DNA of 64,000 nucleotides from DYRB01 sp963845265 (GCA_963845265.1 CAWJRN010000010.1:124001-188000), one strand, 5' to 3'; counted from the first letter of the stretch, positions 1-8,735 are shown. The notes: generated by a model not told the origin, from the sequence alone. Made by a program: numbers and translations.

Positions 1-92
1 GCTGACCAGGGCCAGGATGGCCTTGACCAGCGCCCCAACGACCCCAACCGCACGAGTCGCAGGCAACTTAAATACCAACTAGGAGTGACCAG

Positions 93-1277
93 ATGACCGA
101 CAGACCCAGCCTCTTGATCCTCGCCTCCGCTGCCACCCTGACCCTGGCCCTGGCTCAGCCGGTCGCTGCGGAGGGCGAGCCAGCTGCCCCCGCGCCGGCG
201 CCAGGCATCGGGCCCACCTCGGTTGTAGAGGCCGCCGCGGCCCCTGCGGCTGCCGAAGCACCTGCCGCTGCCCCCGTGGCCCCTGCAGCTGCCGAAGCAC
301 CTGCCGCTGCCCCCGTGGCCCCTGCGACTGCCGAGGCACCCGCCGCCGACGCACCCGCACCGACCGAGGCCGCAGCAGCCCCGCCGGCGGATCAGCCCAG
401 TGGCCGCGCCGAGGCCATGCAACGCATGGAGGAGCGTCGCGCAAAGATGACCGCCGAGCGCAACCGCCACTATGGCGAGTTGCGCGAGCGCGCCGCCGAG
501 GTCGGCATCCAACTGCCTGAGACCCCGCCCTGGGATCAGATGGAGATGCCCGCGATGCCGGACATGCCGGCAATGCCTGCCGGTATGGGAGAGCGGCGAT
601 CGGCTGCGGACCTCGATGCGGCCCGTGCGGCCCACTACCAGGCCATGCGTGAGCACGCCAAAGAACTCGGCATCGATCTGCCCGAGACCCCCCCGGCCAG
701 GCTCATGAGCGCCGACGAGCGTCGCGCCAAGATGGATGCCATGCGTAACATGACTCCGGAAGAGCGCATGGCTGCTCGCGCCGAGAGCTACCAGCAACTG
801 CGCGAGCGAGCCGCCGCCAAGGGTATCGAGATGCCCGAGACCCCGCCGTGGCAGGCCGCCCAAGAGCGTCGCAAGGCGATGCAGGAACAATGGGAGGCTT
901 ATCGCAAGGAGATCGACGCCATGTCCGATGAACAGCGCGAGGCTGCCAAGGCCATTTTCGGCGCCCCGCCGCAGCTCGACGCACCCCAGGCGCCCATGTC
1001 CATGCCGATGCAGCCACCCATCCGGCAGGAGATGCCGCCCATGCCCATGTACCAGCAGATGCCTATGAAGCGCCCCATGGACATGTACCAGCAGATGCCT
1101 ATGGAGCGCCCCATGGACATGCCGATGCGTGGACAGGGCCCCTGCCCCCAGGGTGACTGCGGCGGCATGGCGCCACCCCGGGCCATGATGCCCAATTGGG
1201 AAGGTAGCCAGGGCGGCAATCGTATGCCCATGCCACCCCAGGGTGGCTACGGCGCCCCTTGGGGACGCGGCTACTAA
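93..1277 (+). CDS. Secreted Ala/Pro/Met-rich repeat protein
   Basis: No known family recognised. 394 residues; the start is set by AGGAG nine bases upstream of the ATG. Residues 1-26 form a signal peptide (Ala-rich, ending PVAAEG). Residues 27-100 are a low-complexity Ala/Pro tract with a repeated AAEAPAAAPVAPA unit. The middle holds three copies of a charged helical module of about 25 residues ending in a fixed motif (GIQLPETPPW, GIDLPETPPA, GIEMPETPPW). The C-terminus is Met/Pro-rich with a tandem MYQQMPM(K/E)RPMD repeat and two cysteines. This suggests a periplasmic or surface protein; the Met-rich tail could bind metal such as copper, but that is speculation. It precedes DUF302 and hydrogenase genes on the same strand. 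Confidence 0.75.
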   Translation: MTDRPSLLILASAATLTLALAQPVAAEGEPAAPAPAPGIGPTSVVEAAAAPAAAEAPAAAPVAPAAAEAPAAAPVAPATAEAPAADAPAPTEAAAAPPADQPSGRAEAMQRMEERRAKMTAERNRHYGELRERAAEVGIQLPETPPWDQMEMPAMPDMPAMPAGMGERRSAADLDAARAAHYQAMREHAKELGIDLPETPPARLMSADERRAKMDAMRNMTPEERMAARAESYQQLRERAAAKGIEMPETPPWQAAQERRKAMQEQWEAYRKEIDAMSDEQREAAKAIFGAPPQLDAPQAPMSMPMQPPIRQEMPPMPMYQQMPMKRPMDMYQQMPMERPMDMPMRGQGPCPQGDCGGMAPPRAMMPNWEGSQGGNRMPMPPQGGYGAPWGRGY

Positions 1278-1508
1278 GGTTCAGCGCCGGCGCGGGCCGT
1301 GGAAGCCCGCGCCCATGCCGTCCGGTGCGGCGGGGCCGCCACATCGACCGGCAAACCAATTCGAACAGAGCAGCGGCGGCCCCGGCCACACCAAGCCGCC
1401 AGGTCACGACATAAACCGATGCCCGAGGTCGACCTAACCCGACTTGGCCAACCGCAAGAACGGCCACGGGCACGCCGCCACACTTGGGCCTGAGAGAGGA
1501 CCCCATCC

Positions 1509-2087
1509 ATGAAATTCATCCGTAATCTGCTCGCGCTGGTGGGCATCGCCACCATCGCATTAGTCGCAGTCGCCTATCTGCGCTTCGGCCCCCAGATCGC
1601 CCAGCTCGACCCTGGCGCCATGAATATCTACTCGGATTTCGCCGCCAAGGTCATGGAGACCGGCGACCCGGCCCTGGCCATGATGTGGTCGGTCCCAGTC
1701 AACGAAGGCATCGAGCCGGAAGATGTGGTCGAGTCCCTCAAGAGCCTCGCCGCCTCGCGCAGCTTCCTGTTCGTCGGTGAGTCACCCCTGTACAAACAAA
1801 TCGAGGCGGTCACGGGCAAGCCCTATCGCTACGTCAACTTCCTGTCCTTCTGCGACGCCCGGATCGGCGCCCAGATGCTCGACTACCGTAACGAATACTC
1901 TGGCTTCATGCCCTGCCGGATTGCCGTCGTCCAGGACCCGGACGGCAAGCTGTCGCTCTACTCGATGAATCTCGATCTGATGATCCACGGAGGACGTCCC
2001 CTGCCGGCGGAGCTGCATGCCTCCGCTGTCAAGGTGCGGGACACCATCAAGGCCATCATGGACGGAGCCGCGAAGGGCGAGTTCTGA
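1509..2087 (+). CDS. Membrane-anchored DUF302 family protein
   Basis: 192 residues, with GAGAGGA upstream of the ATG. Residues 5-24 form one N-terminal transmembrane or uncleaved signal segment, so the domain is probably periplasmic. The remainder matches the DUF302 pattern: a region around GESPLYKQIEAVTGKP, a central LSFCDARIGAQML stretch, and the C-terminal core CRIAVVQDPDGKLSLYSMNL followed by DLMIHGG. The biochemical role of DUF302 is unknown; sulfur oxidizers often carry several copies. Two cysteines (in SFCDA and MPCRI) are possible redox or ligand residues. A 230-bp gap without visible genes separates it from the upstream repeat protein. Confidence 0.75.
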   Translation: MKFIRNLLALVGIATIALVAVAYLRFGPQIAQLDPGAMNIYSDFAAKVMETGDPALAMMWSVPVNEGIEPEDVVESLKSLAASRSFLFVGESPLYKQIEAVTGKPYRYVNFLSFCDARIGAQMLDYRNEYSGFMPCRIAVVQDPDGKLSLYSMNLDLMIHGGRPLPAELHASAVKVRDTIKAIMDGAAKGEF

Positions 2088-2173
2088 GGCCCCATTTCCC
2101 CAGCCGACTCTCGAAACAGGGAGGAGACGGTCACAGGGAAGTCCAGCAAATCTAAAGATCCGGAGGACTCCAC

Positions 2174-2602
2174 ATGCAGACAGTGCATCAGCTATTGCAG
2201 ACCAAGGGGCGCGAGGTCTGGACCATTGGGCCGGAAGCCAGCGTTTATGACGCCCTCGCCTTGATGGCGGAAAAGGACATCGGGGCCCTGGTAGTCACCC
2301 GGGGCAGCCAGGTCCTCGGCCTGCTATCCGAGAGGGACTATGCCCGCAACGTCGTCTTGCGGGGGCTCAAGTCCCAGGACACGCAAGTGTCGGACATCAT
2401 GACCACCAAGGTCCCTTGCGTGGGCCCGCAGCAAACGGTGCAGGACTGCATGTCCATCGTCACCGAGAAGCGCGTACGCCACCTGCCGGTCATGGAGGGT
2501 GACACCCTGGTCGGCCTAGTCTCCATCGGCGACCTGGTCAAGGCGATCATCGAGGAGCAAGAGGTGCTCATCGAGCACCTGGTTCGCTACATCAACGGAT
2601 AG
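2174..2602 (+). CDS. CBS-domain pair protein
   Basis: 142 residues made almost entirely of a tandem CBS pair (Bateman module), which typically binds adenosine nucleotides. The first CBS runs from about residue 8 to 66 (VYDALALMAEKDIGALVV, LLSERDYARNVVLRG) and the second from about 70 to 130 (VSDIMTTKVPCVGPQQTV, RHLPVMEGDTLVGLVSIGDL). No enzymatic domain is attached, so it is a stand-alone energy or redox sensor type. The start is supported by GGAGGA upstream. It lies 45 bp before hoxH, so co-transcription and a link to hydrogenase regulation are plausible but inferred from position only. Confidence 0.85.
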   Translation: MQTVHQLLQTKGREVWTIGPEASVYDALALMAEKDIGALVVTRGSQVLGLLSERDYARNVVLRGLKSQDTQVSDIMTTKVPCVGPQQTVQDCMSIVTEKRVRHLPVMEGDTLVGLVSIGDLVKAIIEEQEVLIEHLVRYING

Positions 2603-2647
2603 CGTGGCCGCAACCGCCGCTCCGAGTCCAAGCAGGGTGACGCGATC

Positions 2648-4078
2648 ATGAGTAGCCGTACCATCACCATCGAGCCCGTGACCCGCATCGAGGGCCACGC
2701 CCGCATCACCCTGCAACTGGACGAGGCCGGCGGCGTCGGCCAAGCCAGATTCCACCTGACCCAATTCCGCGGCTTCGAGAAATTCTGCGAGGGCCGCCCT
2801 TACCGCGAGATGCCGGCGCTCACCGCCCGGACCTGCGGCATCTGCCCGGTGAGTCACCTGCTGGCCTCCAACAAGGCCTGCGACTACCTGCTGCGGGTGA
2901 GCATCCCCCCCACCGCGGAGAAACTGCGGCGGGTCATGAACCTGGCCCAGCTCGTCCAGTCCCACGCCCTGTCCTTCTTCCACTTGTCCTCCCCGGACCT
3001 GCTGCTGGGCTGGGACTCGGACCCCGCCAAGCGCAACATCTTCGGCGTCATGGCCCAGGCCCCGGCCCTGGCCCGCGATGGCATCCGGCTGCGTCAGATC
3101 GGCCAGACCATCATCGAGACCCTTGGCGGCAAGAAGATCCACCCCACCTGGGTGGTCCCCGGCGGGGTCAACGAGGCCCTGACCGAGGACAAACGCCAGG
3201 CCATGCTCCAACTCCTCCCCGAGGGGCTGGAGATCGCCAAACGCACTTACGCCTTCTTTAAGACCCTGGTGCCCAAGTTCGCCGACGAGGCCAGCCACTT
3301 CGGGAACCAGCCAACCCTGTTCCTCAGCCTCGTCAGCCCCAAGGGCAACCTGGAGCACTACGACGGCCTGCTGCGCATCAAAGACGCCCAAGGGCGCATC
3401 GTCGAAGACATGATCCCGCCGCACGAATACCAGAGGGTGGTGGGCGAGGCGGTGGAGGACTTCTCCTACATGAAGTTCCCCTACTACAAGCCCATGGGCT
3501 ACCCGAAGGGGGTCTACCGCGTCGGCCCCCTGGCCCGACTCAACAATGCCGATGCCTGCGGTACCCCCTACGCGGACGTCGCCCTCATGGAGTTCCGCAT
3601 GTTGCAGGAGGCCGCCCCGGTGGCCAGCAGCTTCCACTACCACTACGCACGCCTGGTGGAGATCATCTTCGCCATCGAGTCCATGGAGCGCCTGCTCAAG
3701 GACCCGGACATCCTCAACCCCCGTGTCCGCTCGCGCGCCCGCAGCAACCGCTACGAGGGCATCGGGGTGGCCGAGGCGCCGCGTGGCACCCTGATGCACC
3801 ACTACAAGATCGATGACGACGGGCTCATCACCTGGGTCAACCTGATCATCGCCACCGGACACAACAACCTGGCCATGAATCAAGGCATCAAGCAGGTCGC
3901 CGACGCCTATGTGGATGGCAACAACCTCCGGGAGGGCATGCTCAACCGGGTGGAGGCGGTCATCCGCTGCTTCGACCCCTGCCTGTCCTGCGCCTCCCAC
4001 GCCTTCGGTCAGATGCCCCTGCACATCGAGCTGACCGCCCCAGACGGCACCCAGCTCGACACCCTGACCCGGGGTTGA
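2648..4078 (+). CDS. hoxH: NAD-reducing type [NiFe] hydrogenase large subunit HoxH
   Basis: 476 residues. The catalytic large subunit carries the Ni-Fe centre. Both nickel-binding motifs are intact: L1 RTCGICPVSH near residues 61-70 (Cys63, Cys66) and L2 DPCLSCASH near residues 443-451 (Cys445, Cys448). A 25-residue tail follows His451 and would be removed by the maturation protease. The RGFEKFCEGRPYREMP stretch and overall length fit soluble bidirectional HoxH (group 3d). The small subunit HoxY and diaphorase HoxFU are not in the window; a CBS protein precedes it and the protease follows after one base. Hydrogen turnover coupled to NAD(P) in the cytoplasm is the expected role, provided the partner subunits are encoded elsewhere or just left of the window. 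Confidence 0.92.
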   Translation: MSSRTITIEPVTRIEGHARITLQLDEAGGVGQARFHLTQFRGFEKFCEGRPYREMPALTARTCGICPVSHLLASNKACDYLLRVSIPPTAEKLRRVMNLAQLVQSHALSFFHLSSPDLLLGWDSDPAKRNIFGVMAQAPALARDGIRLRQIGQTIIETLGGKKIHPTWVVPGGVNEALTEDKRQAMLQLLPEGLEIAKRTYAFFKTLVPKFADEASHFGNQPTLFLSLVSPKGNLEHYDGLLRIKDAQGRIVEDMIPPHEYQRVVGEAVEDFSYMKFPYYKPMGYPKGVYRVGPLARLNNADACGTPYADVALMEFRMLQEAAPVASSFHYHYARLVEIIFAIESMERLLKDPDILNPRVRSRARSNRYEGIGVAEAPRGTLMHHYKIDDDGLITWVNLIIATGHNNLAMNQGIKQVADAYVDGNNLREGMLNRVEAVIRCFDPCLSCASHAFGQMPLHIELTAPDGTQLDTLTRG

Positions 4079-4079
4079 G

Positions 4080-4554
4080 ATGGGCGACATCGCCCGCCGG
4101 GCCCTGGTCATCGGCTATGGCAGCCCCATTCGCGGCGACGACGCCATCGGCCCCCTGGCCGCAGACCGCCTGGAGGCCGAAGGGGTCCCTGGACACGTCC
4201 AGGTGGTCAGCCGCCATGTGCTCACCGCCGAGTTGGTGCCGGACATCGCCGCCGCCGATCTGGTGATCTTTCTCGACGCCACGGTCGAAGGGGTGCCCGG
4301 CGAGGTCCAAGCACGGCGCCTGAGCCCAGACGCCTCTGCGGTATCGACCATGGCCCACTTCTTGGACCCGCGGGAATTGCTCGCCTGGGCCGAGGCGCTC
4401 TACGACCGCCGACCCGAGGCCTGGCTGGTCTCCGCCGCCGGTGAGCAGTTCGACTACGGCCTCTATGACCTCAGCCCAGCCCTGGTCGCAGCGATCGAGG
4501 CCCATGCTGGAGCGGGTGCGCGGACTGATCGCCGGAGGCACCCAATCCGAGTAG
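4080..4554 (+). CDS. hoxW: Hydrogenase maturation protease, apparent C-terminal frameshift
   Basis: HyaD/HoxW-type endopeptidase that trims the HoxH C-terminus after nickel insertion. The N-terminus ALVIGYGSPIRGDDAIGP has the metal-binding Asp of the family; FLDATVEG and MAHFLDPRELLAWA are also typical. It begins one base after the hoxH stop, so it is translationally coupled. As read, the frame continues to 4595 with an atypical Arg-rich tail. From 4504 the next frame reads MLERVRGLIAGGTQSE and stops at 4554, which is the family-like ending. Removing one C from the CCC at 4501-4503 joins the frames into 157 codons. The frameshift is real or a sequencing error; only the last helix is affected. 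Confidence 0.8.
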
Positions 4555-4571
4555 GGTCCGCTGCGCGGACC
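4555..4571 (+). terminator. GC-rich stem-loop after hoxHW
   Basis: A perfect 7-bp inverted repeat (GGTCCGC, 3-nt loop, GCGGACC) immediately follows the repaired hoxW stop codon. There is no T-run after it, so intrinsic termination is uncertain; it could instead stabilise the 3' end of the hox transcript. Confidence 0.3.
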
Positions 4572-4704
4572 ATCCGGGCATTCAACAAGCACTGAGCGCT
4601 CCGGCCCGATGCTTGATTCGCCTCCCCATCTCCTTGGAGTCCTGCTCTTTCGGTAAACCGCATCCGTCCCCAGCTTAGGACCTTCGACTAACGGGGACCG
4701 CAAG

Positions 4705-6168
4705 ATGACATTCGCCTTCGACAACACCTACGCCCGGCTGCCGGAGCGCTTCTTCGCACGGCTCGCGCCGATACCGGTCGCGGAGCCTAGGCTCATCAAG
4801 CTCAACGAGGCCCTGGCTGGGCAGCTCGGGCTCGACCCCGATCTGTTGCGGTCACCCGAGGGACTGGCCATGCTCGCGGGCAACCAGGTGCCCATCGGCG
4901 CGTCCCCCTTGGCCATGGCCTACGCCGGCCACCAATTCGGCGGCTTCGTACCGCAGCTCGGCGACGGCCGGGCGATCCTGCTGGGCGAGATACTCGACCC
5001 GGCGGGGCAGCGTTTCGATATCCAGCTCAAGGGCTCCGGCCGCACGCCCTTTTCACGCGGGGGCGATGGGCGGGCCTGGCTCGGGCCCGTCCTGCGGGAG
5101 TACATCCTCAGCGAGGCCATGCACGCGCTGGGGATACCGACGACGCGCTCCCTTGCGGCGGTCGCCACCGGCGAGCCCGTCTTTCGCGAGACCGCGCTGC
5201 CGGGGGCCGTGTTGGTGCGAGTGGCGCGCGGTCATGTGCGGGTTGGGACCTTCGAATACTTCGCTGCACGCCAGGATACCGACGGGCTTCGGCACCTTGC
5301 CGATTACGTGATGGCGCGGCACTACCCGGAGGCGATGACGTCCGATCGGCCCTATCGGGCGCTCCTCGACGCAGTGATCGACCGCCAGGCGGAACTCGTC
5401 GCCAGATGGCTCGGCGTCGGGTTCATCCATGGGGTCATGAACACCGACAACATGTCGATTGCGGGCGAGACCATCGACTATGGACCCTGCGCCTTCATGG
5501 ATGCCTATGACCCCGGCACGGTCTACAGTTCCATTGATCGCCAGGGGCGCTACGCCTATGCCAACCAGCCAAGGATCGCCCAGTGGAACCTCTCCCGCCT
5601 GGCTCAGTCGCTGTTGCCGCTGCTCGACCCGGATCCGGTCAAGGCCGTCGAGGAGGCCCAAGCCGCCATCGACGGGTTCGGCGAACGCTTCGAACGCGCC
5701 TATCTCGCCTGCTTCCGGGCCAAGCTGGGCCTCCTGGAGGCGCATGAAGGGGATGCGGAATTGATCGACACGCTCTTGGCTGCGATGTCCGAGACCGGTG
5801 CCGACTTCACCAATACCTTCCGCGCCTTGTGCGATCTCACCGCGGGTGCCGGCGGTACAGGACGGGGGCGGCTCGGCGATAACGCCGCATGGGATGCCTG
5901 GCTTGCGCGCTGGCACGCACGCCTGGCACGCGATCCGGTCGACAGTGAGGCGCGAGCGACCGCCATGCGCCGCGCGAACCCGGCGGTCATCCCCAGGAAT
6001 CACCAGGTCGAGGCGGCGCTCGATGCGGCGGTCGAGGGCGATCTCGATCCGCTCGACGCACTATTACAGGCGCTCGCCGATCCCTGGGGCGACCGCCCCG
6101 AGTCTGACCAATTCACCTGGCCGCCGGAACCACACGAGGTTGTGCAGCAGACGTTCTGCGGGACCTGA
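4705..6168 (+). CDS. selO: Protein adenylyltransferase SelO (YdiU/UPF0061)
   Basis: 487 residues, full length for the family. SelO is a pseudokinase-fold enzyme that transfers AMP from ATP to protein hydroxyl groups, linked to redox homeostasis. Family landmarks visible: FDNTYARLPERFFA at the N-terminus, YAGHQFGGFVPQLGDGRAILLGE (the glycine-rich nucleotide region), LKGSGRTPFSRGGDGRA, HGVMNTDNMSI (catalytic HGxxNxDN region), DYGPCAFMDAYDP (metal-binding DYGP) and the C-terminal QTFCGT. The penultimate region carries Cys where some eukaryotic forms have selenocysteine. It stands alone between hoxW and ubiA with a roughly 150-bp upstream gap that could hold its promoter. Confidence 0.92.
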   Translation: MTFAFDNTYARLPERFFARLAPIPVAEPRLIKLNEALAGQLGLDPDLLRSPEGLAMLAGNQVPIGASPLAMAYAGHQFGGFVPQLGDGRAILLGEILDPAGQRFDIQLKGSGRTPFSRGGDGRAWLGPVLREYILSEAMHALGIPTTRSLAAVATGEPVFRETALPGAVLVRVARGHVRVGTFEYFAARQDTDGLRHLADYVMARHYPEAMTSDRPYRALLDAVIDRQAELVARWLGVGFIHGVMNTDNMSIAGETIDYGPCAFMDAYDPGTVYSSIDRQGRYAYANQPRIAQWNLSRLAQSLLPLLDPDPVKAVEEAQAAIDGFGERFERAYLACFRAKLGLLEAHEGDAELIDTLLAAMSETGADFTNTFRALCDLTAGAGGTGRGRLGDNAAWDAWLARWHARLARDPVDSEARATAMRRANPAVIPRNHQVEAALDAAVEGDLDPLDALLQALADPWGDRPESDQFTWPPEPHEVVQQTFCGT

Positions 6169-6276
6169 TACTGCCGATCCCCGTCGCCCTGTGCCATAAT
6201 CCGGGCCCGACGAAAGGCGCTCTTTTGGTCTGCATCCGTCGAGCGGCACCCTGGATCTTCTCGTGACCTCCCCGCC

Positions 6277-7182
6277 ATGATTCTCCCAGAAGTGAAAATC
6301 GGCGCTACCCGCAGCCATGGCTGGCGCGAGCGCCTGTCCGCCTATGTGGCCCTCACGCGCCTAGAAAGGCCCATCGGCATCTTCTTGCTCATGTGGCCGG
6401 CCCTGTGGGCCCTGTGGCTCGCCGGAGCAGGCAACCCGCCCCTGGGCGTCGTGCTGATCTTCATCGCCGGCGTGGTCCTGATGCGCTCGGCGGGCTGCGC
6501 CATCAATGACTTCGCTGACCGCGGCTTCGACGCCAATGTTGCACGCACCCGGGAGCGCCCCCTGGCCACCGGGCTGGTCAGCCCGGCCGAGGCGCTAGGC
6601 GTCTTCGCCGTACTCAGCCTCGCTGCCTTCGGCCTGGTCCTGCTGCTCAACTGGCAGACCATCGCCCTGTCGGTGGTCGCCTTGGTCCTGGTGGTGATCT
6701 ATCCGTTCATGAAGCGCTTCACCCATGTCCCGCAGCTCTTTCTGGGTGCGGCCTTCGGTTGGGCGATTCCCATGGCCTTCATGGCGGTAACCCTGGAGAT
6801 ACCGCCCTTGGCCTGGACCCTGTTCGGGGCCACCCTGATCTGGGCATTGATCTACGACACCCAGTACGCCATGGTCGATCGCGAGGACGACCTCAAGATC
6901 GGCATCAAGTCCACGGCGATTTTGTTCGGCAGGATGGATCTTTGGGTGACTGCTGCGCTCCAAGTCGTGATGCTGGCCCTGCTCGCGGTCGTGGGCACCA
7001 TGGCGGGGCGTGGTGGTTTCTACTTCGGTGGCCTGGCATTGGCCGGGGCCATGGCCATCTATCAGCAGTACCTGATCCGAGACCGCAGCAGGCCCGGCTG
7101 CTTTCAGGCCTTTCTCAACAACAACTATTACGGGATGGCGATCTTTGTCGGACTCATCCTGGACTATGCCCTGGGCACCTGA
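6277..7182 (+). CDS. ubiA: 4-hydroxybenzoate polyprenyltransferase UbiA
   Basis: 301 residues, integral membrane enzyme of ubiquinone synthesis that attaches the polyprenyl chain to 4-hydroxybenzoate. Both Asp-rich motifs are present: NDFADRGFDANV near residues 76-87 and DTQYAMVDREDD near 190-201. About eight hydrophobic segments follow the UbiA fold, and the tail NNYYGMAIFVGLILDYAL is typical. No clear Shine-Dalgarno precedes the ATG; a CATAAT hexamer 65 bases upstream could be a -10 element. dsbA follows in the same direction after about 90 bp. Confidence 0.93.
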   Translation: MILPEVKIGATRSHGWRERLSAYVALTRLERPIGIFLLMWPALWALWLAGAGNPPLGVVLIFIAGVVLMRSAGCAINDFADRGFDANVARTRERPLATGLVSPAEALGVFAVLSLAAFGLVLLLNWQTIALSVVALVLVVIYPFMKRFTHVPQLFLGAAFGWAIPMAFMAVTLEIPPLAWTLFGATLIWALIYDTQYAMVDREDDLKIGIKSTAILFGRMDLWVTAALQVVMLALLAVVGTMAGRGGFYFGGLALAGAMAIYQQYLIRDRSRPGCFQAFLNNNYYGMAIFVGLILDYALGT

Positions 7183-7275
7183 GCCCACCCGGTCCTACTT
7201 CCGTCGTGGTGGGATTGCCCCACTTGACCAAGGACCTGCCTTTCCCCATTCATACCCATGCGAGGAGTGACAACG

Positions 7276-7959
7276 ATGTTTGCTAGGATTCTCTTGGTTG
7301 GCCTGCTGCTCGGTCTTCCCGTCGTTCAGGCCCTGGCCTACGACGAGGGCATCGAGTACGCCACGGTACCCGCCCCCCAACCCACGGAGACCGACGGCAA
7401 GGTCGAGGTGCTGGAGCTGTTCTGGTACGGCTGCCCCCACTGCTGGCACCTGGAACCCATTGTTCAGAAGTGGCAGACCACCATGCCCGCCAACGTCAGT
7501 TTCCGCCGCATGCCGGCGATCCTGGGACCGAGCTGGGAACCCCTGGCCCGTGCCTATTTCGCTGCCGAACTGATGGGCAAAGCCGACGAGCTGCACGAGC
7601 CCCTGTTCAAGGCGGTTCAGGTCGACAAGCAGCGCCTGCCGGACGTGGATTCCATCGCCGCCTTCGCCGCCACCCAGGGCCTGGACCCGGAGGCATTCAA
7701 AGAGGCCTATGACTCCTTCTTCGTGGACATGCAGGTCCGCAAGGCCGTGGAGTTGGGTAAGAGCTTTGGCATCGACGGTGTCCCAGCCATGGTGGTCAAC
7801 GGCAAGTACCGCACCAGCTCAACCCTGGCCGGCGGCAATGACAAAGTGTTCGAGGTGGTCGACCAATTGATCCAGTTGGAAACCGCCGAAGCGGCTGCGC
7901 CCACCGCTGCACCGGCGGATACCCCGGCTGATGCCCCCGCGGCAGACGCCAAGCCCTAG
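7276..7959 (+). CDS. dsbA: Periplasmic thiol:disulfide interchange protein DsbA
   Basis: 227 residues. The signal peptide spans residues 1-21 (FARILLVGLLLGLPVVQALA). The thioredoxin-fold active site FWYGCPHCWHLEP has CPHC at Cys53-Cys56, as in DsbA, and the cis-proline loop reads GIDGVPAMVVNGKYR. It should introduce disulfides into exported proteins and be re-oxidised by DsbB. The start at 7276 is chosen over the in-frame ATG at 7258 because AGGAG lies eight bases before it and the signal peptide follows directly. The C-terminal 25 residues are a low-complexity Ala/Pro/Asp tail not needed for the fold. Confidence 0.93.
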   Translation: MFARILLVGLLLGLPVVQALAYDEGIEYATVPAPQPTETDGKVEVLELFWYGCPHCWHLEPIVQKWQTTMPANVSFRRMPAILGPSWEPLARAYFAAELMGKADELHEPLFKAVQVDKQRLPDVDSIAAFAATQGLDPEAFKEAYDSFFVDMQVRKAVELGKSFGIDGVPAMVVNGKYRTSSTLAGGNDKVFEVVDQLIQLETAEAAAPTAAPADTPADAPAADAKP

Positions 7960-7999
7960 AGCCTGCCTTCATCACTGACCAGGGATCACCGAACCATTG

Positions 8000-8250
8000 C
8001 ATGGAACAGGTCCCTGGTCGGTGGGAGCGCCGCCAGACCGGGGACTGCTCCTCTTTCCCTCTCTGCCCCCCATCCCTGGGGGCCATCGTCGTGACGGCAC
8101 GTCTTCCACCCGCACTCGGGACCGGCACCCAGACGCGGCCTGTGGGCCGCGTTCGTGCCAAGCAAGGTCCCCGCCTCCCGCGTCGTGGCCAGGGCGCCAC
8201 TTCCAAAGGGCGCGAGGGGTCAACCTGTGCATAACGCCAATCACCTGACG
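8000..8250. repeat. Dispersed intergenic repeat, family R1, copy 1
   Basis: Non-coding stretch sharing blocks, in the same order, with 27498-27730: GGGGACTGCTCCT, CCCATCCCTGGGGGCCATCG, CGTCTTCCA, GCCAAGCAAGGTC, AGGGCGCC and a final AATCACCT. A third, partial copy lies near 41920-42005. The ends of this copy are degenerate. Together with the next element it fills most of the 560-bp space between dsbA and the restriction island. Confidence 0.7.
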
Positions 8251-8285
8251 TAGACTGCCCCCTGAATTCGCCGGGCCGAACTCTA

Positions 8286-8444
8286 AGGCGATTGCCGGAG
8301 ATTCTCATACCAGATTGCGCCGGATTTTTGTTCGGGTTCAAGGAGCGACAACAGGCGCATAGTCGAACTATGCAACTGTTGTCGCGACGCCGAAGCCGGG
8401 CGAAAAGACAAGCAGGATGGTATGAGAATTGACAGAAATCGCCT
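8286..8444. repeat. MITE-like element with compound terminal inverted repeats
   Basis: The left end reads AGGCGATT, 7 nt, ATTCTCATACCA; the right end is the exact inverse, TGGTATGAGAAT, 7 nt, AATCGCCT. Inside, at 8345-8385, is a nested hairpin: GCGACAACAG pairs with CTGTTGTCGC and GCATAGT with ACTATGC. No coding frame is apparent. Size (159 bp) and symmetry fit a non-autonomous miniature transposable element. It sits at the left border of the restriction island. Confidence 0.75.
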
Positions 8445-8521
8445 AAGCCCGAAAGGACCCTCGAATGCTCCCGGCTCGGGCTGAGAGGAGGCGCCGACAC
8501 AGGAACGAACTCAGGACTCCC

Positions 8522-8734
8522 ATGCCCCCGAAGCATAACAACGCCAACCCCATCGAGTCCTGGATCTGGGACGCCGCCTCACTCCCCGCGCGCCGTCGCG
8601 TGCCCGGTTGGCCGCCCGCCACATGGACGATGAGCGAGCCAACGAATGAGATCGATTATGGCAGCCCCACTGGGTGTGACTTCATGACGGACGAAGCCAT
8701 CCAGAGCACCGTAACCACCAAAGCCGCTGAGTAA
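8522..8734 (+). pseudogene. Stump of a second hsdM (type I methylase) gene
   Basis: The first 20 codons read MPPKHNNANPIESWIWDAAS. NPIESWIWDAA is the characteristic start of a different HsdM subfamily (usually continuing into CSIRGAKDA...). After Ser the similarity stops and unrelated sequence runs to a stop at 8734, directly before the complete hsdM. This looks like the N-terminal remnant of a lost methylase gene, implying turnover of restriction systems at this site. The remaining 50 codons are unrecognised. Confidence 0.5.
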
Positions 8735-8735
8735 C

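Noticed and set aside
1..96. Open frame from the window edge to a TGA at 94-96 (31 codons)
   Set aside because: It could be the 3' end of an upstream gene, but the composition is unremarkable and no family motif is visible in so short a piece.
2516..4111. 531-codon minus-strand frame opposite hoxH
   Set aside because: It is the antisense shadow of the high-GC hoxH gene, which has all catalytic motifs.
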